The notes below the pieces were generated by a model that was given only the letters and a program-made list of their open reading frames with translations, was not told the origin of the DNA and searched no databases. From positions 1 through 64,000 of the forward strand of contig CACAWF010000002.1 in NCBI GenBank assembly GCA_902536085.1: DNA of 64,000 nt, read 5' to 3'. The translations under genes were made by a program, and so were the position numbers. The DNA comes from an uncultured Pelagibacteraceae bacterium (GTDB lineage: Bacteria; Pseudomonadota; Alphaproteobacteria; Pelagibacterales; Pelagibacteraceae). Below, in pieces: positions 9,302 to 18,753 of this stretch; position 1 is the stretch's first letter; every line of letters begins with the position of its first letter.

Positions 9302-10362
9302 TATTTCGATAATATTTTATTGAAAACTAAAATTCCCTGTTTTACCTCTCTTACATTATGAACTCTAAAAATTTGAACTCCTTGGGACAATAGGTAAATT
9401 ACAGAGGCCACAGTTCCCCCGGTTCTATCTTCACTATCAAACTTACCAGATATTTGATTAATGAACCTTTTTCTTGAAGTACCAACCAAAATTGGCAATC
9501 CTAGACTATGAAACAAAGATATTTTAGAAATTAAAGTCAAATTATGTTTCAAAGTTTTACCAAAACCAATACCTGGGTCTAATATAATTTTCATATCCCC
9601 GTTTAAATTCTTTATATTTTTCTCAAAAAAATCGTAAATATCCAACAAAACATGTTTATATCTTGGTCTAACCTGCATTGTTTTTGGTGTTCCTTGCATG
9701 TGATGTAAAACTTTTGGAATCTTAAATTTTTTCAATTTAAGTAAAGATGATTTTTCATACTTAAATCCCGACACATCGTTGATTATATCTACGCCATGGG
9801 ATATAGCCTTCAACATTAAAAAAGATTTTCTTGAATCCAATGAAAAACAGATATTTTTAAATTTTTTCTTAAAATTTTTCACTACATACTCTACTCTTTT
9901 CCATTCTTTTTTAGGATGAATAGTTTTTGATCCTGGTCTTGTTGACTCACCGCCTATATCTATAATTTGAGCACCAGATTTGATCATTTGTGAAATATGC
10001 TTTAAAGATTTTTGTTTTTTGTTAAATTTACCTCCATCTGAAAAACTGTCAGGTGTTAAATTTAAGACGCCCATAACTATAGGGCTTGAAAAATTAACAT
10101 GCCTCAAAAAGTTAATCCTTTTGCAAGTAATATTTTTGATATCTTTTTTAATTTTTGTTCGTAAAGTTTTACTAAGTGATTTTATTTTTTTAATATGGAT
10201 TATTTTACTAAGTATTGTTTTGTTAGATCTTTCAAAAATTTCAATTTTATCAAAAGCAACAAGAATGTTGCCGCATAAGGGAAGTGCTTGATTTTTTTTG
10301 ATTAATAGTTTCGCTTGGCTACCATAATAAAAATTACACGCTCTTGTGTAATATTTTGTCAT
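9301..10362 (-). CDS. folP: Dihydropteroate synthase with N-terminal extension
   Basis: Condenses 6-hydroxymethyl-dihydropterin pyrophosphate with p-aminobenzoate in folate synthesis. The two signatures are VMGVLNLTPDSFSDGG at 96-111 and IIDIGGESTRPGS near 135-147; DPGIGFGKT follows for the pterin site. The catalytic TIM barrel begins only near residue 92, so there is an N-terminal extension of roughly 90 residues beyond the minimal enzyme. Extensions of this kind occur in other alphaproteobacterial FolP proteins. It sits 4 bp downstream of ftsH and overlaps glmM by 1 bp, within one operon. Confidence 0.92.
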   Translation of the reverse strand: MTKYYTRACNFYYGSQAKLLIKKNQALPLCGNILVAFDKIEIFERSNKTILSKIIHIKKIKSLSKTLRTKIKKDIKNITCKRINFLRHVNFSSPIVMGVLNLTPDSFSDGGKFNKKQKSLKHISQMIKSGAQIIDIGGESTRPGSKTIHPKKEWKRVEYVVKNFKKKFKNICFSLDSRKSFLMLKAISHGVDIINDVSGFKYEKSSLLKLKKFKIPKVLHHMQGTPKTMQVRPRYKHVLLDIYDFFEKNIKNLNGDMKIILDPGIGFGKTLKHNLTLISKISLFHSLGLPILVGTSRKRFINQISGKFDSEDRTGGTVASVIYLLSQGVQIFRVHNVREVKQGILVFNKILSK

Positions 10363-10366
10363 GATC

Positions 10367-12262
10367 TTAAATAGCTGGTTTTGGCTTGAGTCCTAATGAT
10401 CCGAGTGCAGAGGATTCTTTTCCATCATCACTCTCATCTTCTTTAAAGGATCTTGAAGGCTTAATATTTTTTAAAATTAAGTCTCTTATTTCATCTCCCG
10501 AAAGTGTTTCGTAAATTAATAATGCCTTTGCTATCTTATGAAGATCTTCAATTTTTTCTGTTAAAACTTTTCTTGCCCTTTCGTATCCTTTATCTACTAT
10601 CTTTTTAACCTCAGCGTCGATTTTCTTCGCTGTTTCCTCTGACATATTTTGTTGTTTTGTAACTGATCTACCTAAAAATACTTCTTCCTCATTTTCACCA
10701 TAAGCAATAGTTCCTAATTCAGTGCTCATACCATATTTAGTTACCATGTTCTTAGCCATTTTTGTTACCATATCAATATCTGATGAAGCGCCTGAAGTTA
10801 CTTTATCATGACCAAAAATTATTTCTTCAGCAATCCTTCCACCCATTGCAACAGCTATATCAGCATGCATTTTTTCTCTAGTTACTGATAATTGATCCCT
10901 CTCAGGTAATCTCATAACCATACCTAACGCTCTACCTCGTGGTATAATAGTAGCTTTATGGATTGGATCTGACGCTTTTTCATTTAAAGCTACAATTGCA
11001 TGACCGCCCTCATGATAAGCTGTTAATTTTTTTTCATCTTCTGACATTACCATAGATCTTCTTTCAGCACCCATCATTACTTTGTCTTTTGCTTCTTCGA
11101 CATCGGACATGGTGACAACTCTCTTATTTTTTCTTGCAGCTAAAAGCGCAGATTCATTTATCAAATTTGCTAAATCAGCACCAGAAAAACCTGGAGTACC
11201 TCTAGCAATTGTTCTTAACTTTACATCTGGGCCAATATTAATTTTTTTAACATGTACTTTTAAAATTGCTTCCCTACCAATTATATCTGGATTTCCTACT
11301 ACTACTTGCCTATCAAACCTTCCTGGTCTAAGTAAAGCAGGATCTAAAACATCAGGTCTATTAGTTGCTGCTATTAAAATAATACCCTCATTAGTATCAA
11401 ACCCGTCCATTTCAACAAGAAGTTGGTTAAGTGTTTGCTCTCTCTCATCATTTCCACCTCCTAGTCCAGCACCTCTACTTCTTCCAACTGCATCTATTTC
11501 ATCAATGAAAATTATACAAGGGGAATGCTTTTTTCCTTGTTCAAACATATCTCTAACTCTTGATGCACCTACTCCCACAAACATTTCAACAAAGTCTGAG
11601 CCTGATATAGAGAAAAAAGGCACATTTGCTTCTCCAGCAATAGCTTTAGCAAGTAAAGTTTTGCCAGTTCCTGGTGGACCAATTAATAAAGCGCCTTTAG
11701 GTATTTTTCCTCCTAATCGGCTAAATTTTTTGGGATCTTTTAAAAATTCTACAATTTCCTCAACTTCTTCTTTTGCCTCTTCTACTCCAGCTACGTCGTT
11801 AAATGTAACTTTTCCTTGAGCCTCATTTAAAAGTTTGGCTTTTGATCTACCAAATCCCATAGCTCCACCTTTTCCTCCTTGCATCTGGCGCATAAAGAAA
11901 ATCCAAACACCAATAAGTAAAAGCATAGGGAACCAGGAAAGTAAAATTCCAAGTAAAGATGGCATCTTATCCTCTTGTGGTGCTGCATTTATACTTACTC
12001 CTTTTGAAGATAGTTTATCAACTAGTTCCGGATAATTTGGGGAATAAGTTGTAAAATTACTTCCATCTGCTAAAACTCCAGAAATATTGTTTCCTTGAAT
12101 TTGAACTTCAACAACTCTTCCTGCATCAACTTCATTGAGAAAATTAGAAAAAGGTAATGAACTTCTATTAGTTTTTAGATTATTTGGGTCTTGAAACATA
12201 TTAAACAGTCCTACTGAAAGCAGAACTATGATCACCCACATTATTAAATTTTTAACATTCAT
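10367..12262 (-). CDS. ftsH: ATP-dependent zinc metalloprotease FtsH
   Basis: Inner-membrane AAA+ protease that degrades membrane and regulatory proteins, including sigma-32 in other proteobacteria. Two membrane segments (about 5-21 and 104-124) flank the periplasmic domain. The AAA module follows with Walker A GPPGTGKT at 195-202 and Walker [12 protein letters not shown] near 250-260. The second region of homology contains [17 protein letters not shown] (301-317). The zinc site HEGGH lies at 417-421. The 631-residue length is normal. A 95-bp gap upstream contains a good sigma-70-like promoter. Downstream, folP begins after 4 bp. Confidence 0.98.
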   Translation of the reverse strand: MNVKNLIMWVIIVLLSVGLFNMFQDPNNLKTNRSSLPFSNFLNEVDAGRVVEVQIQGNNISGVLADGSNFTTYSPNYPELVDKLSSKGVSINAAPQEDKMPSLLGILLSWFPMLLLIGVWIFFMRQMQGGKGGAMGFGRSKAKLLNEAQGKVTFNDVAGVEEAKEEVEEIVEFLKDPKKFSRLGGKIPKGALLIGPPGTGKTLLAKAIAGEANVPFFSISGSDFVEMFVGVGASRVRDMFEQGKKHSPCIIFIDEIDAVGRSRGAGLGGGNDEREQTLNQLLVEMDGFDTNEGIILIAATNRPDVLDPALLRPGRFDRQVVVGNPDIIGREAILKVHVKKINIGPDVKLRTIARGTPGFSGADLANLINESALLAARKNKRVVTMSDVEEAKDKVMMGAERRSMVMSEDEKKLTAYHEGGHAIVALNEKASDPIHKATIIPRGRALGMVMRLPERDQLSVTREKMHADIAVAMGGRIAEEIIFGHDKVTSGASSDIDMVTKMAKNMVTKYGMSTELGTIAYGENEEEVFLGRSVTKQQNMSEETAKKIDAEVKKIVDKGYERARKVLTEKIEDLHKIAKALLIYETLSGDEIRDLILKNIKPSRSFKEDESDDGKESSALGSLGLKPKPAI

Positions 12263-12295
12263 ATTATCTAAATAGTAATTTATTTAAGATTAACA

Positions 12296-12325
12296 AGTAT
12301 ATTTTAAAATAAATTGGGTTGTAAA
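12296..12325 (-). promoter_or_regulatory. Predicted sigma-70-type promoter for ftsH
   Basis: On the minus strand TTTACA (12320-12325) is followed after 18 bp by TATACT (12296-12301); each matches 5 of 6 consensus bases. A transcript would begin near 12289-12290, leaving a leader of about 28 nt before the ftsH ATG at 12262. This is the largest gap in this strand's gene run. In such AT-rich DNA a chance match is quite possible. Confidence 0.4.
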
Positions 12326-12357
12326 TAAGACAAAATATTACCAAACCTTTAAAATTG

Positions 12358-13377
12358 CTAATTTTTCTCCTCTTTTAAGCACAATAAACCCTTATTTTTA
12401 TAAAAAATACAGCCTCCAAGTGTTGTTTGGGAAAAATTCTTATATTGGATATGTTGAATCAATCGGATTACTTTTTTTGACCTAATACTATAGTAATTTT
12501 TTTTAATATGCTTAATTGACTCATTTATTACTCTCATCTTTATCTCATCTTTTAAAATATTAAATTTTTTTAGATTAATAGAAATTTTCTTATTTTCTTT
12601 TTTTACTAATTTTTTGATTATCTGAGTGTAATAATCATCTAATATAATTTTACTTGAGTTTAAGTTATTTATTGACTTAATAATTTGATTGTACTCAATT
12701 CCACTTTTTTCAAGAGGATTTTTCAAATTTCTTATTTTTGATCTCAAGTATTTCTGATCTTTGTTAGACGGATCTTTAAAATATTTCCCAAATATTTTTT
12801 TTGATATAATTTTTAGAGTAGATTTATTTAAATCTAATAAAGGTCTAGACAATTTAACTGTCTTATTAAGTATAATTAAAGGCCTCATAGAAGATAGGCC
12901 GGTCAAACCACTCCCTCTTGAAAGTCTTATTAAAAATGTTTCAACTTGATCTTCTAAATTATGCGCAGTCAAGATAGTCTTAATTTTGTGCTTTTTACAA
13001 AAATCTAAAAGTAAATTATATCTTATATTTCTTGCCTCACTTTGAATATTTTTTCTGATTTTAGACTCATTCGTGATAATTTTTAATTTTATTCCAAGCT
13101 TAAACACAAGATTTTTAACTTTAATTGCTTCTTTGGAAGAATTACTTCTTATTTTATGATTTATTAAAACATAAAAGAATTTTTTATTTTTTTTGTAATA
13201 AAATGCTTTGGTTAAAGCTGCGAGTGCCAAACTATCTGGGCCTCCTGAAACAGCAACTAGAAATGATTTTGAATTTAATTTTTCTAATTTTTTTTGGAAA
13301 TTCGAATAAACTTTAGATAAATCTTTAAAGTCTCTAAATTGATTTTTAAGAATTACACTTGAATTTTTTTTGCTCAT
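12358..13377 (-). CDS. tilS: tRNA(Ile)-lysidine synthetase
   Basis: Converts C34 of the CAU-anticodon tRNA-Ile to lysidine so that it reads AUA, an essential step. The PP-loop ATP-binding motif VAVSGGPDSL spans 41-50, and TAHNLEDQVETFLIRLSRGSGLTGL follows further on (only the AHNLEDQ and RGSGLTGL cores are quoted as diagnostic). The 339-residue length is on the short side because the C-terminal tRNA-binding domains are abbreviated. The annotated start overlaps the cpoB 3' end by 32 bp; no later Met precedes the PP-loop closely, so the overlap is probably real or a non-ATG start is used. The cpoB-tilS-ftsH order is conserved in alphaproteobacteria. Confidence 0.92.
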   Translation of the reverse strand: MSKKNSSVILKNQFRDFKDLSKVYSNFQKKLEKLNSKSFLVAVSGGPDSLALAALTKAFYYKKNKKFFYVLINHKIRSNSSKEAIKVKNLVFKLGIKLKIITNESKIRKNIQSEARNIRYNLLLDFCKKHKIKTILTAHNLEDQVETFLIRLSRGSGLTGLSSMRPLIILNKTVKLSRPLLDLNKSTLKIISKKIFGKYFKDPSNKDQKYLRSKIRNLKNPLEKSGIEYNQIIKSINNLNSSKIILDDYYTQIIKKLVKKENKKISINLKKFNILKDEIKMRVINESIKHIKKNYYSIRSKKVIRLIQHIQYKNFSQTTLGGCIFYKNKGLLCLKEEKN

Positions 13378-14308
13378 ATTGAGCTTTTTGTAACACAGAC
13401 TTGCTTGCTTTTGGGTATTCTTTTTTTAATCCTGAAATCATTTTGCATCCTTGATCCTTTTCTCCTAATTGAACCATTGTTATACCTAATTTTAAAAGAT
13501 TATCTGGCGCTTTTTTACTTTTTGGATAGTTTTGATATCCATCAAGATAGGCTGTTGCAGCATCTGAATATAATTGTCTAATTCTAAATGTTTCACCATA
13601 CCAATATTGCGCACTACCAGCTAAATCATGATCTTTATTTTTGTCGATAAATTCTTTCAAAGCAAATTCTGCGGTTTCGTAATCTCCAATTTTCATAAAG
13701 CTTACTGCAAACTCGTACTGTTCATTTGCAGGTTTATTAGGTAATAAAGATTCTTTTTTTTCAGGGCTTTCGGTGATTATAGTTTTCGCGCTTTCAACGG
13801 AGTTGATTGTTTGCTGCGAAGGCAATTTAGAAGTTTCATATCCAGGGCTTGCTCCAAAATCCTGAGGTTTACTTGATCCAGGTAAATTTGGTTTTTTTTC
13901 TTTTTGAACAGTTAAATTACTGCCTTCTAAATCTGAAAATCTTAGCTGAGTGTCAGATTGTATTTTTGTGACTCTGGTTGATAATTTATCCAATTTAAAA
14001 TTAACCTCTTCAAATTTGTTTGTTAATTCTCTAAATTGGTTCTCGATTTCGTTTAATTTAAGCAAATGTTTTGTTAAAATGTCTTCACTCAAACCATCAT
14101 TATTTGATAATTTTATACTTGTAGATGAAGAAACATCGGATTTTTGATATACAGCTTTTTCAAGAGTTTTTAAATCTTTAGTAATAACTTGAATTTGATC
14201 AGAGATTGATTTTAAATATATCTCTTCTTCCTCTGCACTTAGATTAACATTGTTAAAAAGTAACAGAATAATTAAATATTTGAATTTATTTAATTTCAAA
14301 TCAAACAT
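13346..14308 (-). CDS. cpoB: Tol-Pal system periplasmic protein CpoB (YbgF)
   Basis: Periplasmic partner of Tol-Pal that coordinates outer-membrane constriction with septal peptidoglycan synthesis. The N-terminus is a signal peptide (basic start, hydrophobic 11-20, SAEEE after). Residues about 25-115 are a heptad-rich coiled coil used for trimerisation, then a low-complexity linker. About 195-318 contain three TPR-like units (EYAVSFMKIGDYETAEFALKE-type; YWYGETFRIRQLYSDAATAY-type). The 320-residue length fits. It follows pal after an 88-bp gap containing a terminator, so part of its expression may depend on readthrough or on a separate promoter. Confidence 0.9.
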   Translation of the reverse strand: MFDLKLNKFKYLIILLLFNNVNLSAEEEEIYLKSISDQIQVITKDLKTLEKAVYQKSDVSSSTSIKLSNNDGLSEDILTKHLLKLNEIENQFRELTNKFEEVNFKLDKLSTRVTKIQSDTQLRFSDLEGSNLTVQKEKKPNLPGSSKPQDFGASPGYETSKLPSQQTINSVESAKTIITESPEKKESLLPNKPANEQYEFAVSFMKIGDYETAEFALKEFIDKNKDHDLAGSAQYWYGETFRIRQLYSDAATAYLDGYQNYPKSKKAPDNLLKLGITMVQLGEKDQGCKMISGLKKEYPKASKSVLQKAQYEQKKFKCNS

Positions 14309-14333
14309 AAGCTTTTTTAATTTGACAAAATGG

Positions 14334-14380
14334 CAAAAAAAAGACCCTTTAAAAAACGTAAGTTTGATAAAGGGTCTTAA
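14334..14380 (-). terminator. Rho-independent terminator after pal
   Basis: AAGACCCTTT (14341-14350 on the plus strand) is an exact inverted repeat of AAAGGGTCTT (14369-14378), giving a 10-bp stem with an 18-nt loop. On the minus strand the stem is followed by a run of T, encoded by A at 14335-14340. It lies just after the pal stop and before cpoB, so it would end or attenuate the tolQRAB-pal transcript. It is the only clear intrinsic terminator I could see in the window. Confidence 0.85.
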
Positions 14381-14396
14381 TTAAATTTTATTATTA

Positions 14397-14873
14397 TTAA
14401 TTTACCTTAACTGTAACTGATCTTCTGTTTTGAGACCAAGATATAGGTGAAGATTTAGGATTTACTGGCTTCTCTTTACCATAACTTATTACAGAAATTC
14501 TTTTTCCAGATATTCCGTAAGTCATTAGGTAATCACGTGCAGCGTTAGCTCTTCGCTCTCCTAAAGCCAAGTTATACTCTCGTGTTCCTCTTTCATCAGC
14601 ATGACCTTCGATAGTAACATTTAAGTTTTTATTTTTTCTTAAGAAAGTTGCTTGTTTTCTTAAAGTAGCTCTTGAAGAAGTAGTTAATGATGATTTATTT
14701 GTTGCAAAAAATACTCTATCTGGAACTCCTGAAGCTAAATATTCGACAGTTTCCTTACCTGTGTAAACATCTCCATCAATATCTCCGGATTTTTTTGCAG
14801 TGGAACAAGCACTTAGTATTAAAGTAGTAAAAATTACCAGTACTATGTTTTTTAAATTCGTTTTTAATGTCAT
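14397..14873 (-). CDS. pal: Peptidoglycan-associated lipoprotein Pal
   Basis: Outer-membrane lipoprotein that binds peptidoglycan and TolB. The signal peptide ends in lipobox LSAC with the lipidated residue at Cys23. The C-terminal OmpA-like domain (about 52-158) carries the peptidoglycan-binding signature VTIEGHADERGTREYNLALG (86-105) followed by RRANAARDYL. The 158-residue length is standard. A run AGGGGAAAAA directly before the ATG may act as ribosome binding site. An intrinsic terminator follows. It is part of tolQ-tolR-tolA-tolB-pal-cpoB. Confidence 0.97.
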   Translation of the reverse strand: MTLKTNLKNIVLVIFTTLILSACSTAKKSGDIDGDVYTGKETVEYLASGVPDRVFFATNKSSLTTSSRATLRKQATFLRKNKNLNVTIEGHADERGTREYNLALGERRANAARDYLMTYGISGKRISVISYGKEKPVNPKSSPISWSQNRRSVTVKVN

Positions 14874-14948
14874 TTTTTCCCCTAGGTTCTGCTTGGTTTA
14901 ATCAAATTATTATTAATTATTCAAGTACATTTTACATAAAATTCAACC

Positions 14949-16286
14949 TCACTTAGATAATAATGAGGACCAAGATGGGTCAGAAGCATCAGTTTTAGTT
15001 GATAGTTTCCTCTCGTTATAGCCTGTTATATCGATAGACCATAATTTCGCAGAAAATCCCTCTCCTTTTTCACCCGCTTTCGTTTCTCTGTAAAAGACAA
15101 GAACCCGCCCATTTGGAGACCAAGATGGCGCCTCTTGGTAATAATTTTCTGTAAGCAATCTTTCACCTTTTCCGTCTGTTCTCATCACTCCGATATAAAA
15201 TCTTCCTTTGTGCATTTTTGTAAATGCTATTAAATCTCCCCTAGGAGACCACACGGGAGTACCATAAATTCCTTTGCCAAAAGTTATTCTTTTAACATTG
15301 CTTCCATCACTTCTCATTACGTATATTTGTTGTAATCCACTACGATCAGAATTAAATGCAATAAATTTACCGTCTGGTGAAAAAGATGGAGATGTGTCAA
15401 TTGATGAGTGTTCTGTAATTCTCTCTACAACTCGAGTTTCTAAATCCATAGTAAAAATATCTGAGTTCCCATCTTTTGCAAAACTCATTATAATTTTTTT
15501 TCCATCAGGTGAAAACCTAGGTGCAAACGTCATACCTGGAAAATTTCCTACAACTTCTTGGGTACCTGTCTCAATATCTAACAAATAAACTCTTGGCATA
15601 TTTCTAAAATAAGACATATATGTCACCATTTGATTTGTAGGATTAAATCTTGGTGTTAATACAAGTTCATTTCCTAATGTTAAATATTTAGTATTGAATC
15701 CATCTTGATCCATTATAGCTAATTTTTTTACTCTTTCATTTTTTGGGCCACTTTCTGCAACATAAATAATTCTTGTATCAAAATAACCATCTTCTCCAGT
15801 TAATCGTTCGTAAATCTTGTCTGAAATTATATGTGCGACTCTTCTCCAATTAGATGGTGTTGTAGTAAATGCTAAAGCAGTCATTTCTTGAGCAGCAGTT
15901 AAATCCCAAAGTCTAAATTCAACTTTTAATTTTTCATCTTTAATTAACAGTTTTCCAGTTACTAATGCTTGGGCTTTAATAAGTCTCCAATCCTCAAATC
16001 TTGGTTTTAAGTGAGCTATGTCAGGTTTTTGAACAAAGGCTTCCTTTTTCAATGGATTAAATAAACCAGTACTTCTAAAATTTTTTTCAATTATCTCAGA
16101 TATATTCATACCCAAATCTTTAATTTTAAGACCTTTGAAATCTTCTGATTTTATATCAACATGGAGAGGTGATACTGCAATAGGTAATGGATCTAGATTT
16201 CCCCGAGTTATATCAACTTCAATTAATGCTAGTGAGTCGCTAGATATTAAAAAAATAAAACTTATTATACTGAGAATTTTTTTCAT
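14949..16286 (-). CDS. tolB: Tol-Pal translocation protein TolB
   Basis: Periplasmic beta-propeller that links Pal to TolA. Residues 1-20 form a signal peptide. The N-terminal alpha/beta domain spans about 25-160. Repeated blades follow, each with a motif such as [37 protein letters not shown] and [13 protein letters not shown]. The 445-residue length is typical. It is separated from tolA by 1 bp and from pal by a 75-bp gap with no evident hairpin. Confidence 0.97.
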   Translation of the reverse strand: MKKILSIISFIFLISSDSLALIEVDITRGNLDPLPIAVSPLHVDIKSEDFKGLKIKDLGMNISEIIEKNFRSTGLFNPLKKEAFVQKPDIAHLKPRFEDWRLIKAQALVTGKLLIKDEKLKVEFRLWDLTAAQEMTALAFTTTPSNWRRVAHIISDKIYERLTGEDGYFDTRIIYVAESGPKNERVKKLAIMDQDGFNTKYLTLGNELVLTPRFNPTNQMVTYMSYFRNMPRVYLLDIETGTQEVVGNFPGMTFAPRFSPDGKKIIMSFAKDGNSDIFTMDLETRVVERITEHSSIDTSPSFSPDGKFIAFNSDRSGLQQIYVMRSDGSNVKRITFGKGIYGTPVWSPRGDLIAFTKMHKGRFYIGVMRTDGKGERLLTENYYQEAPSWSPNGRVLVFYRETKAGEKGEGFSAKLWSIDITGYNERKLSTKTDASDPSWSSLLSK

Positions 16287-16287
16287 A

Positions 16288-17094
16288 TTAGCCTTTTAAC
16301 ATTTCAGTAGGGTTGAAATTTAACTGGATATTTTTCCATTTGTCATATCCTGTCGGTGGAACTTTTAAAGGTTGACACAACCTCACTGCTCTTAGCGCAC
16401 TTTCGGCTAAAACTTTATAAAATTTTTGACCAGGTCTATTCATACGTTCATGATCCAATATTTCTGATTTCATTATAGTTCCATCTTTTTTTAAATTAAG
16501 TTTAATCCTTACTAATAAATCTTGATCATAGGGCAGCCCTAAAGGAACGCTCCAACAACCAAAAATCTGAGCTCTTAAAGCATCCTCCTCTGAAAGTGTT
16601 AGTCCTGTTGCGAATGAATTTTTTTTACTACTTTGAGTAATTTTATCACTCTCTTTCTTTTTAACTGCCTCCACTTCTTTAGCCTTGTCAATTAAAGCTG
16701 CTATTTGACTTGTGTCCACGATTTCTTTTTTTTCAAACTCTGAAGATTGTCTTATTTGAGGTTTTATTTCTTCTGGGTTTTGTTTTTTTTTAACAATTTT
16801 TTTTTCTTCTTTGAGTTCATTTGGTAATGGTATCCTGTCAGGTTTTTCTTTGGCTTTAGCAGCTGGCGGTGCTTGTTCTGATACTATTCTCTCCTCTTTC
16901 TTTTTAGTTTCCTCAATAATTTTTCTCGCTTTTGGTGCGTAAGGTATATTTGTTTTGTCTGAGATCTGTATCAATTCGACTGAAACTATTGGGGGTAAAT
17001 CAATCGGTTCTCTAAGCATAAATGGCAAGCTCAAAACAGTTAATATAATCATCACAGTATGAAATGTTAGAGAATAAACTAAGCTTCTTATCAT
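16288..17094 (-). CDS. tolA: Cell envelope integrity protein TolA
   Basis: Inner-membrane-anchored spanning protein of the Tol-Pal energy-transducing system. One N-terminal membrane helix (about 8-27) is followed by a charged Lys/Glu/Pro-rich stretch (about 55-160), which is short compared with enteric TolA. A C-terminal TonB/TolA-like domain follows (about 168-262, including [20 protein letters not shown]). The low-complexity middle is weakly conserved, so identification rests on the tolR-tolA-tolB position plus the domain layout. It starts 8 bp after tolR. Confidence 0.87.
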   Translation of the reverse strand: MIRSLVYSLTFHTVMIILTVLSLPFMLREPIDLPPIVSVELIQISDKTNIPYAPKARKIIEETKKKEERIVSEQAPPAAKAKEKPDRIPLPNELKEEKKIVKKKQNPEEIKPQIRQSSEFEKKEIVDTSQIAALIDKAKEVEAVKKKESDKITQSSKKNSFATGLTLSEEDALRAQIFGCWSVPLGLPYDQDLLVRIKLNLKKDGTIMKSEILDHERMNRPGQKFYKVLAESALRAVRLCQPLKVPPTGYDKWKNIQLNFNPTEMLKG

Positions 17095-17102
17095 ATTGCA
17101 TC

Positions 17103-17516
17103 CTAATTTTTATAGGGCTCTGATATTAGAGCTACTTTAGAAAAACCTGCCCCAGATAAAGTGCCCATTACCTCAAGAACTCTGCCGTAATTAATATTTT
17201 TATCACCTCTTACATATATCCTTGTGTCTGTTCTGTTTTTTGCTATTGCTAATAACTTGGGAACCATTTTTTGATAGGTGACTTGATGTTCTTGTATATA
17301 TATTTCTCCTTTTGAGTTTATGCTTATTGTCAAGGGTTCTTGATCATCCGGTAAGGAGTCTGCAGCAGACTCTGGTAAATCCACTTGAACTCCTACTGTT
17401 AATAATGGGGCTGTAACCATGAAAATGATTAAAAGAACTAACATGACATCTACAAATGGAGTGACGTTTATTTCACTCATTGGTTCGTTTTTAGAGCGAT
17501 TAAAATTAAATGCCAT
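17103..17516 (-). CDS. tolR: Tol-Pal system protein TolR
   Basis: ExbD/TolR-family inner-membrane protein that forms the proton channel with TolQ. SEINVTPFVDVMLVLLIIFM at 14-33 is the diagnostic segment, including the membrane Asp24 required for proton use. The periplasmic domain that follows ends in a segment with ALISEP. The 137-residue length is typical. It lies 3 bp after tolQ. No separate exbBD genes are in this window, so the power source for the BtuB-like receptor at 35299 must be encoded elsewhere. Confidence 0.95.
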   Translation of the reverse strand: MAFNFNRSKNEPMSEINVTPFVDVMLVLLIIFMVTAPLLTVGVQVDLPESAADSLPDDQEPLTISINSKGEIYIQEHQVTYQKMVPKLLAIAKNRTDTRIYVRGDKNINYGRVLEVMGTLSGAGFSKVALISEPYKN

Positions 17517-17519
17517 TGA

Positions 17520-18200
17520 TTAAATAATTGATAAAAATCTTTTAGAAAAATTTTCTATTTTTGAGAAATATCTTCGAGAGTCGCTGTTAAATTTGTTATA
17601 AGCTACAACTGCAGGTATCGCTGCAAGCAGTCCAAGCGCTGTGGCAAACAAAGCTTCTGCTATTCCTGGCGCAACAATTGCAAGGCTTGTATTTCTTGAT
17701 ATTGCAATTGATTGAAAAGAATTCATTATACCCCAAACTGTGCCAAACAAACCTATGAACGGTGCAGTTGATCCTATTGTTGCGAGATAAGTAAAATTTT
17801 TTTCAACTTTTTTTAGTTCATTATCTGTAGCGATTTCTAATATTCTTTCAACTCTTGCAGATTGAGTTGCAGATGATTGTCTCTTTGTTTTGATTAACTC
17901 TGCCATTGCTGCTTTAAATATTAGAGTAGCAGGGTCTTTCGAATTCACTGGTAGATTATTGTTAAAACTTTCAGCAGATTTTGCTTTCCAAAATTTTTTT
18001 TCAAAATCCTCTGTTGATTTATTAATAGTCTTAAAAAGTTTGAATTTGTCAAATATTAATGCCCAGGAAAATATTGAACTAGCAATTAATAGAATTATTA
18101 CAAATTTTACAACAAAGTCCGCGCGTATAAAAAGACTCCAAAGTGTAAAATCAGAGGCCCCACCTAGACCCACTACTTGAGAAGCAATTTCTTGTTCCAT
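17520..18200 (-). CDS. tolQ: Tol-Pal system protein TolQ
   Basis: MotA/TolQ/ExbB-family proton channel subunit of the Tol system. Three membrane segments are visible: about 28-48, 133-158 (IGSTAPFIGLFGTVWGIMNS core) and 172-197 (APGIAEALFATALGLLAAIP core). The last two contain the conserved small-residue channel helices. The 226-residue length is normal. In most alphaproteobacteria ybgC precedes tolQ; here ruvC lies 57 bp upstream and ybgC is absent, so tolQ is first in the Tol run. Confidence 0.95.
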   Translation of the reverse strand: MEQEIASQVVGLGGASDFTLWSLFIRADFVVKFVIILLIASSIFSWALIFDKFKLFKTINKSTEDFEKKFWKAKSAESFNNNLPVNSKDPATLIFKAAMAELIKTKRQSSATQSARVERILEIATDNELKKVEKNFTYLATIGSTAPFIGLFGTVWGIMNSFQSIAISRNTSLAIVAPGIAEALFATALGLLAAIPAVVAYNKFNSDSRRYFSKIENFSKRFLSII

Positions 18201-18257
18201 AAAAATTGATTACTTTTAGAATGTGTCATGAATTTGGCGTATTTTATTAAATTAATA

Positions 18258-18749
18258 CTAATTTTCCACTTTTAAACTAGTCTCATAATAGAATCTTGCA
18301 ATTAAAATGGCATCAGTTTTATTTACATCTTTTTTTTTAGATAGTTGGCTTGATAAAGAAGGGTACATTTCTATGACTTTTGTTCTGCTAGTGTCCTTTG
18401 AAGAATTTAAAAGCTCAAAATGTTTTTTCCATTTAGCAGGTCTTACAAAAAAAATTGGTAAATTCAAAGCAGCACATATTCCTTTAATTGCTCCAAAAGT
18501 TTGGCCAAAATTAAACATGCTAGTTACTCCTTGGCCTGGCATTGCATTAACTTGCTCTACTATAACTGCAATTTCACTTTCAGTTTTAATATTCTCTTTA
18601 ATTATATTTACTAATTGTGCGCTATTCAGTTGCCTTTTATTTTTTTTTCCTTCTGCCATCACTGGCATATCAAATATTGCTAAAACTTTTTTATCTTCTA
18701 GTATTGCAATCGCTCCACTTAAACCAGGGTCTATACCTACAATCCTCAT
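18258..18749 (-). CDS. RuvC-like Holliday junction resolvase, phage-associated type
   Basis: RNase H-fold endonuclease. MRIVGIDPGLSGAIAIL supplies Asp7, IVEQVNAMPGQG (63-74) supplies Glu65, and KKDVNKTDAILIA supplies Asp141/Asp146, the expected acidic tetrad. The segments MPGQGVTSMFNFGQTFGAIKG (70-90, key residues MPGQG, FNFG and GA) and RPAKWKKHFEL resemble the RuvC-like nucleases common in phages rather than canonical cellular RuvC, which has YEQVF and a LGQARGA segment. It sits in the canonical ruvC slot after yebC, 4 bp away, but ruvA, ruvB and ybgC do not follow. Function as a junction resolvase is likely; direct partnership with RuvAB is uncertain. Confidence 0.82.
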   Translation of the reverse strand: MRIVGIDPGLSGAIAILEDKKVLAIFDMPVMAEGKKNKRQLNSAQLVNIIKENIKTESEIAVIVEQVNAMPGQGVTSMFNFGQTFGAIKGICAALNLPIFFVRPAKWKKHFELLNSSKDTSRTKVIEMYPSLSSQLSKKKDVNKTDAILIARFYYETSLKVEN

Positions 18750-18753
18750 AAAT

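Noticed and set aside
11082..11819. Long 245-codon open frame on the strand opposite ftsH
   Set aside because: It mirrors the conserved AAA domain codons of ftsH, has no recognisable domain and is Ser/Pro/Leu-rich as expected from antisense reading.
12263..12357. Heat-shock (RpoH-type) promoter upstream of ftsH
   Set aside because: No CTTGAA/CCCCAT-like pair was found; the visible elements fit the housekeeping sigma factor better.
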